From: Nitrospira sp.
GTDB lineage: Bacteria; Nitrospirota; Nitrospiria; Nitrospirales; Nitrospiraceae
Direction of reading: 5' to 3'
DNA: 64,000 nt
NCBI GenBank assembly: GCA_015709715.1
Contig: CP054184.1
Span: forward strand, 1 to 64,000
The notes beneath the pieces are model-generated. The model did no database searches. It was not told the DNA's origin and saw nothing but the letters and a program-made list of their open reading frames with translations. Both the position numbers and the translations under genes were made by a program. Shown piece by piece: positions 63,033 to 64,000 of the stretch; the first letter of the stretch is position 1, and each line of letters opens with the position of its first letter.

Positions 63033-63320
63033 GCGCTCACTCCACGTACCTTCGTGCACATCTTGAAGTCTGAATCGAGTGGTCCGCCGGGCGGCGACGG
63101 CTGCCGATACTTCGAGTATTACTTAATCCATTTGCCTGGGCGCGGCCTACTCCGCCTGCCTGGCTGTCGGGAGGGTACCACATCGGTTCAGTGCATGCTA
63201 GCCCGGATTCGCCGGAATGCGCTCGGCTTGCAGTGGCCTCGGGGCATCTGTTATTCTTCCGACGCTTTTCATCTGACAATTTTCCCACCCACATGGTACC
63301 GATCGTTGGAGGAGTTCATC

Positions 63321-64000
63321 ATGGCCAGCATTGCGCGGGCACTGATCAGTGTTTCTGACAAGACCGGAGCCGTGGACTTGGCCAAAGGTTTGGCCGCCCT
63401 CGGCGCCGAAATCCTTTCCACCGGTGGCACCGCCAAAGCCCTGCGGGAAGCGGGGGTGCCCGTCACCGACGTGGCCGCCTACACCGGATCTCCCGAGATT
63501 CTGGACGGGCGCGTGAAGACGCTGCACCCGAAAATTCATGGCGGGCTCCTGGGCCGTCGCCGCGTCGCCGACCACGTGGCGCAGATGCAGCAACATGGCA
63601 TCGGCAACATCGACGTGGTCGTCGTGAATCTCTACCCCTTCGAGGCGACCATCGCGAAGCCGAATTGCCCGTTCGAAGAGGCGATCGAAAATATCGACAT
63701 CGGCGGACCCTCCATGTTGCGGTCGGCGGCCAAGAATCATGAGGACGTACTGGTCCTGGTCGATCCCGGCGACTATGGTCGCGCGTTGGAGGCCCTGAAG
63801 GCCGGAAGCGTTACGCCCGAAATGCGGCGGGAACTGGCCATGAAGGTCTTCCAGCATACGGCCCGCTACGACAGCCTCATCGCGGCCTATTTGGAAAAGC
63901 AGGTGCAGGGAAACGAGGTGAAGTTCCCGGCGATCCTTTCGCTCCAGTTTGAGCGCGTGGAAACGTTGCGCTATGGCGAGAACCCGCATCAGCAGGGGGC
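63321..64000 (+). CDS. purH: AICAR formyltransferase/IMP cyclohydrolase, N-terminal part
   Basis: The gene runs off the right edge; 226 codons are visible. PurH catalyses the last two steps of IMP synthesis. The visible part is the IMP cyclohydrolase domain: [76 protein letters not shown], and the start of the AICAR transformylase region, [14 protein letters not shown] 63321 has GGAGG upstream. The 288 bases between the divergent OmpA gene and this start show no other coding feature. Confidence 0.95.
   Translation, partial: MASIARALISVSDKTGAVDLAKGLAALGAEILSTGGTAKALREAGVPVTDVAAYTGSPEILDGRVKTLHPKIHGGLLGRRRVADHVAQMQQHGIGNIDVVVVNLYPFEATIAKPNCPFEEAIENIDIGGPSMLRSAAKNHEDVLVLVDPGDYGRALEALKAGSVTPEMRRELAMKVFQHTARYDSLIAAYLEKQVQGNEVKFPAILSLQFERVETLRYGENPHQQG

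Noticed and set aside
1-64000. tRNA or rRNA genes
   Set aside because: I looked at the intergenic stretches and saw no clover-leaf or rRNA-like sequence, but I could not run a covariance search.

Overview
The window is about 60% GC, gene dense, and comes from a Gram-negative bacterium with lipid A and LPS-export genes (lpxD, lptF, lptG), a class I peptide deformylase, dnaE, accA and purH. Gene content and style resemble Nitrospira (phylum Nitrospirota). That is an inference from general resemblance; there is no rRNA or other phylogenetic marker in the window.

Layout. 1-5.9 kb: the end of a chemosensory cluster (receiver domain, two CheW-like couplers, a receiver/coiled-coil protein, a degenerate-HPt protein and an HD-GYP protein that carries the same degenerate HPt module). 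6.1-11.6 kb: a small membrane protein, then a minus-strand lipid A/LPS block lptF-lptG-fabF-acp-lpxD. 11.9-21.6 kb: a cold-shock protein, a TPR protein, a 2-hydroxyacid dehydrogenase, a long FAD/Fe-S oxidoreductase coupled to a tiny diheme cytochrome, a WYL regulator, a beta-propeller protein and a secreted Asn-Pro-Tyr/Phe repeat protein. 21.7-39 kb is an accessory island: a zeta-toxin-like gene with a small basic partner, IS5-like copy A, a complete type I-G (formerly I-U) CRISPR-Cas locus (cas3-csb3-csb1-csb2, then cas4-cas1 fusion and cas2), a hicBA toxin-antitoxin pair inserted between the effector and adaptation genes, and an array of 59 full repeats plus one truncated repeat. The array is interrupted by an inverted copy B of the same IS, and a frameshifted SEC-C gene follows. 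39-51 kb: OsmC-like protein, secreted protein, frameshifted FAD amine oxidase, def, ACT regulator, hrpB, ferritin-like protein, accA and dnaE. 51-55.4 kb: a 1,039-residue membrane protein and an NnrS-family protein. 55.6-60.9 kb: a compact three-gene module encoding a subtilisin-like protease, a serine alpha/beta hydrolase and a SIR2-like/caspase-like protein truncated exactly at the expected catalytic cysteine. 60.9-64 kb: a coiled-coil/HhH protein, an OmpA/BON protein and the start of purH.

How the genes work together. The four effector cas genes overlap by ATGA and are translationally coupled. cas4-1/cas2 lie after the hicBA pair and sit next to the leader. Each IS copy has its own 4-bp target duplication (ATAG and CTAG), so they are independent insertions and the segment between them has not been inverted by recombination between the two copies. 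The S8 protease/hydrolase/SIR2-caspase cluster is the best candidate here for an undescribed immune or stress module. Several genes carry apparent single-base frameshifts (hicA, the SEC-C gene, the amine oxidase), which could be real decay or assembly error.
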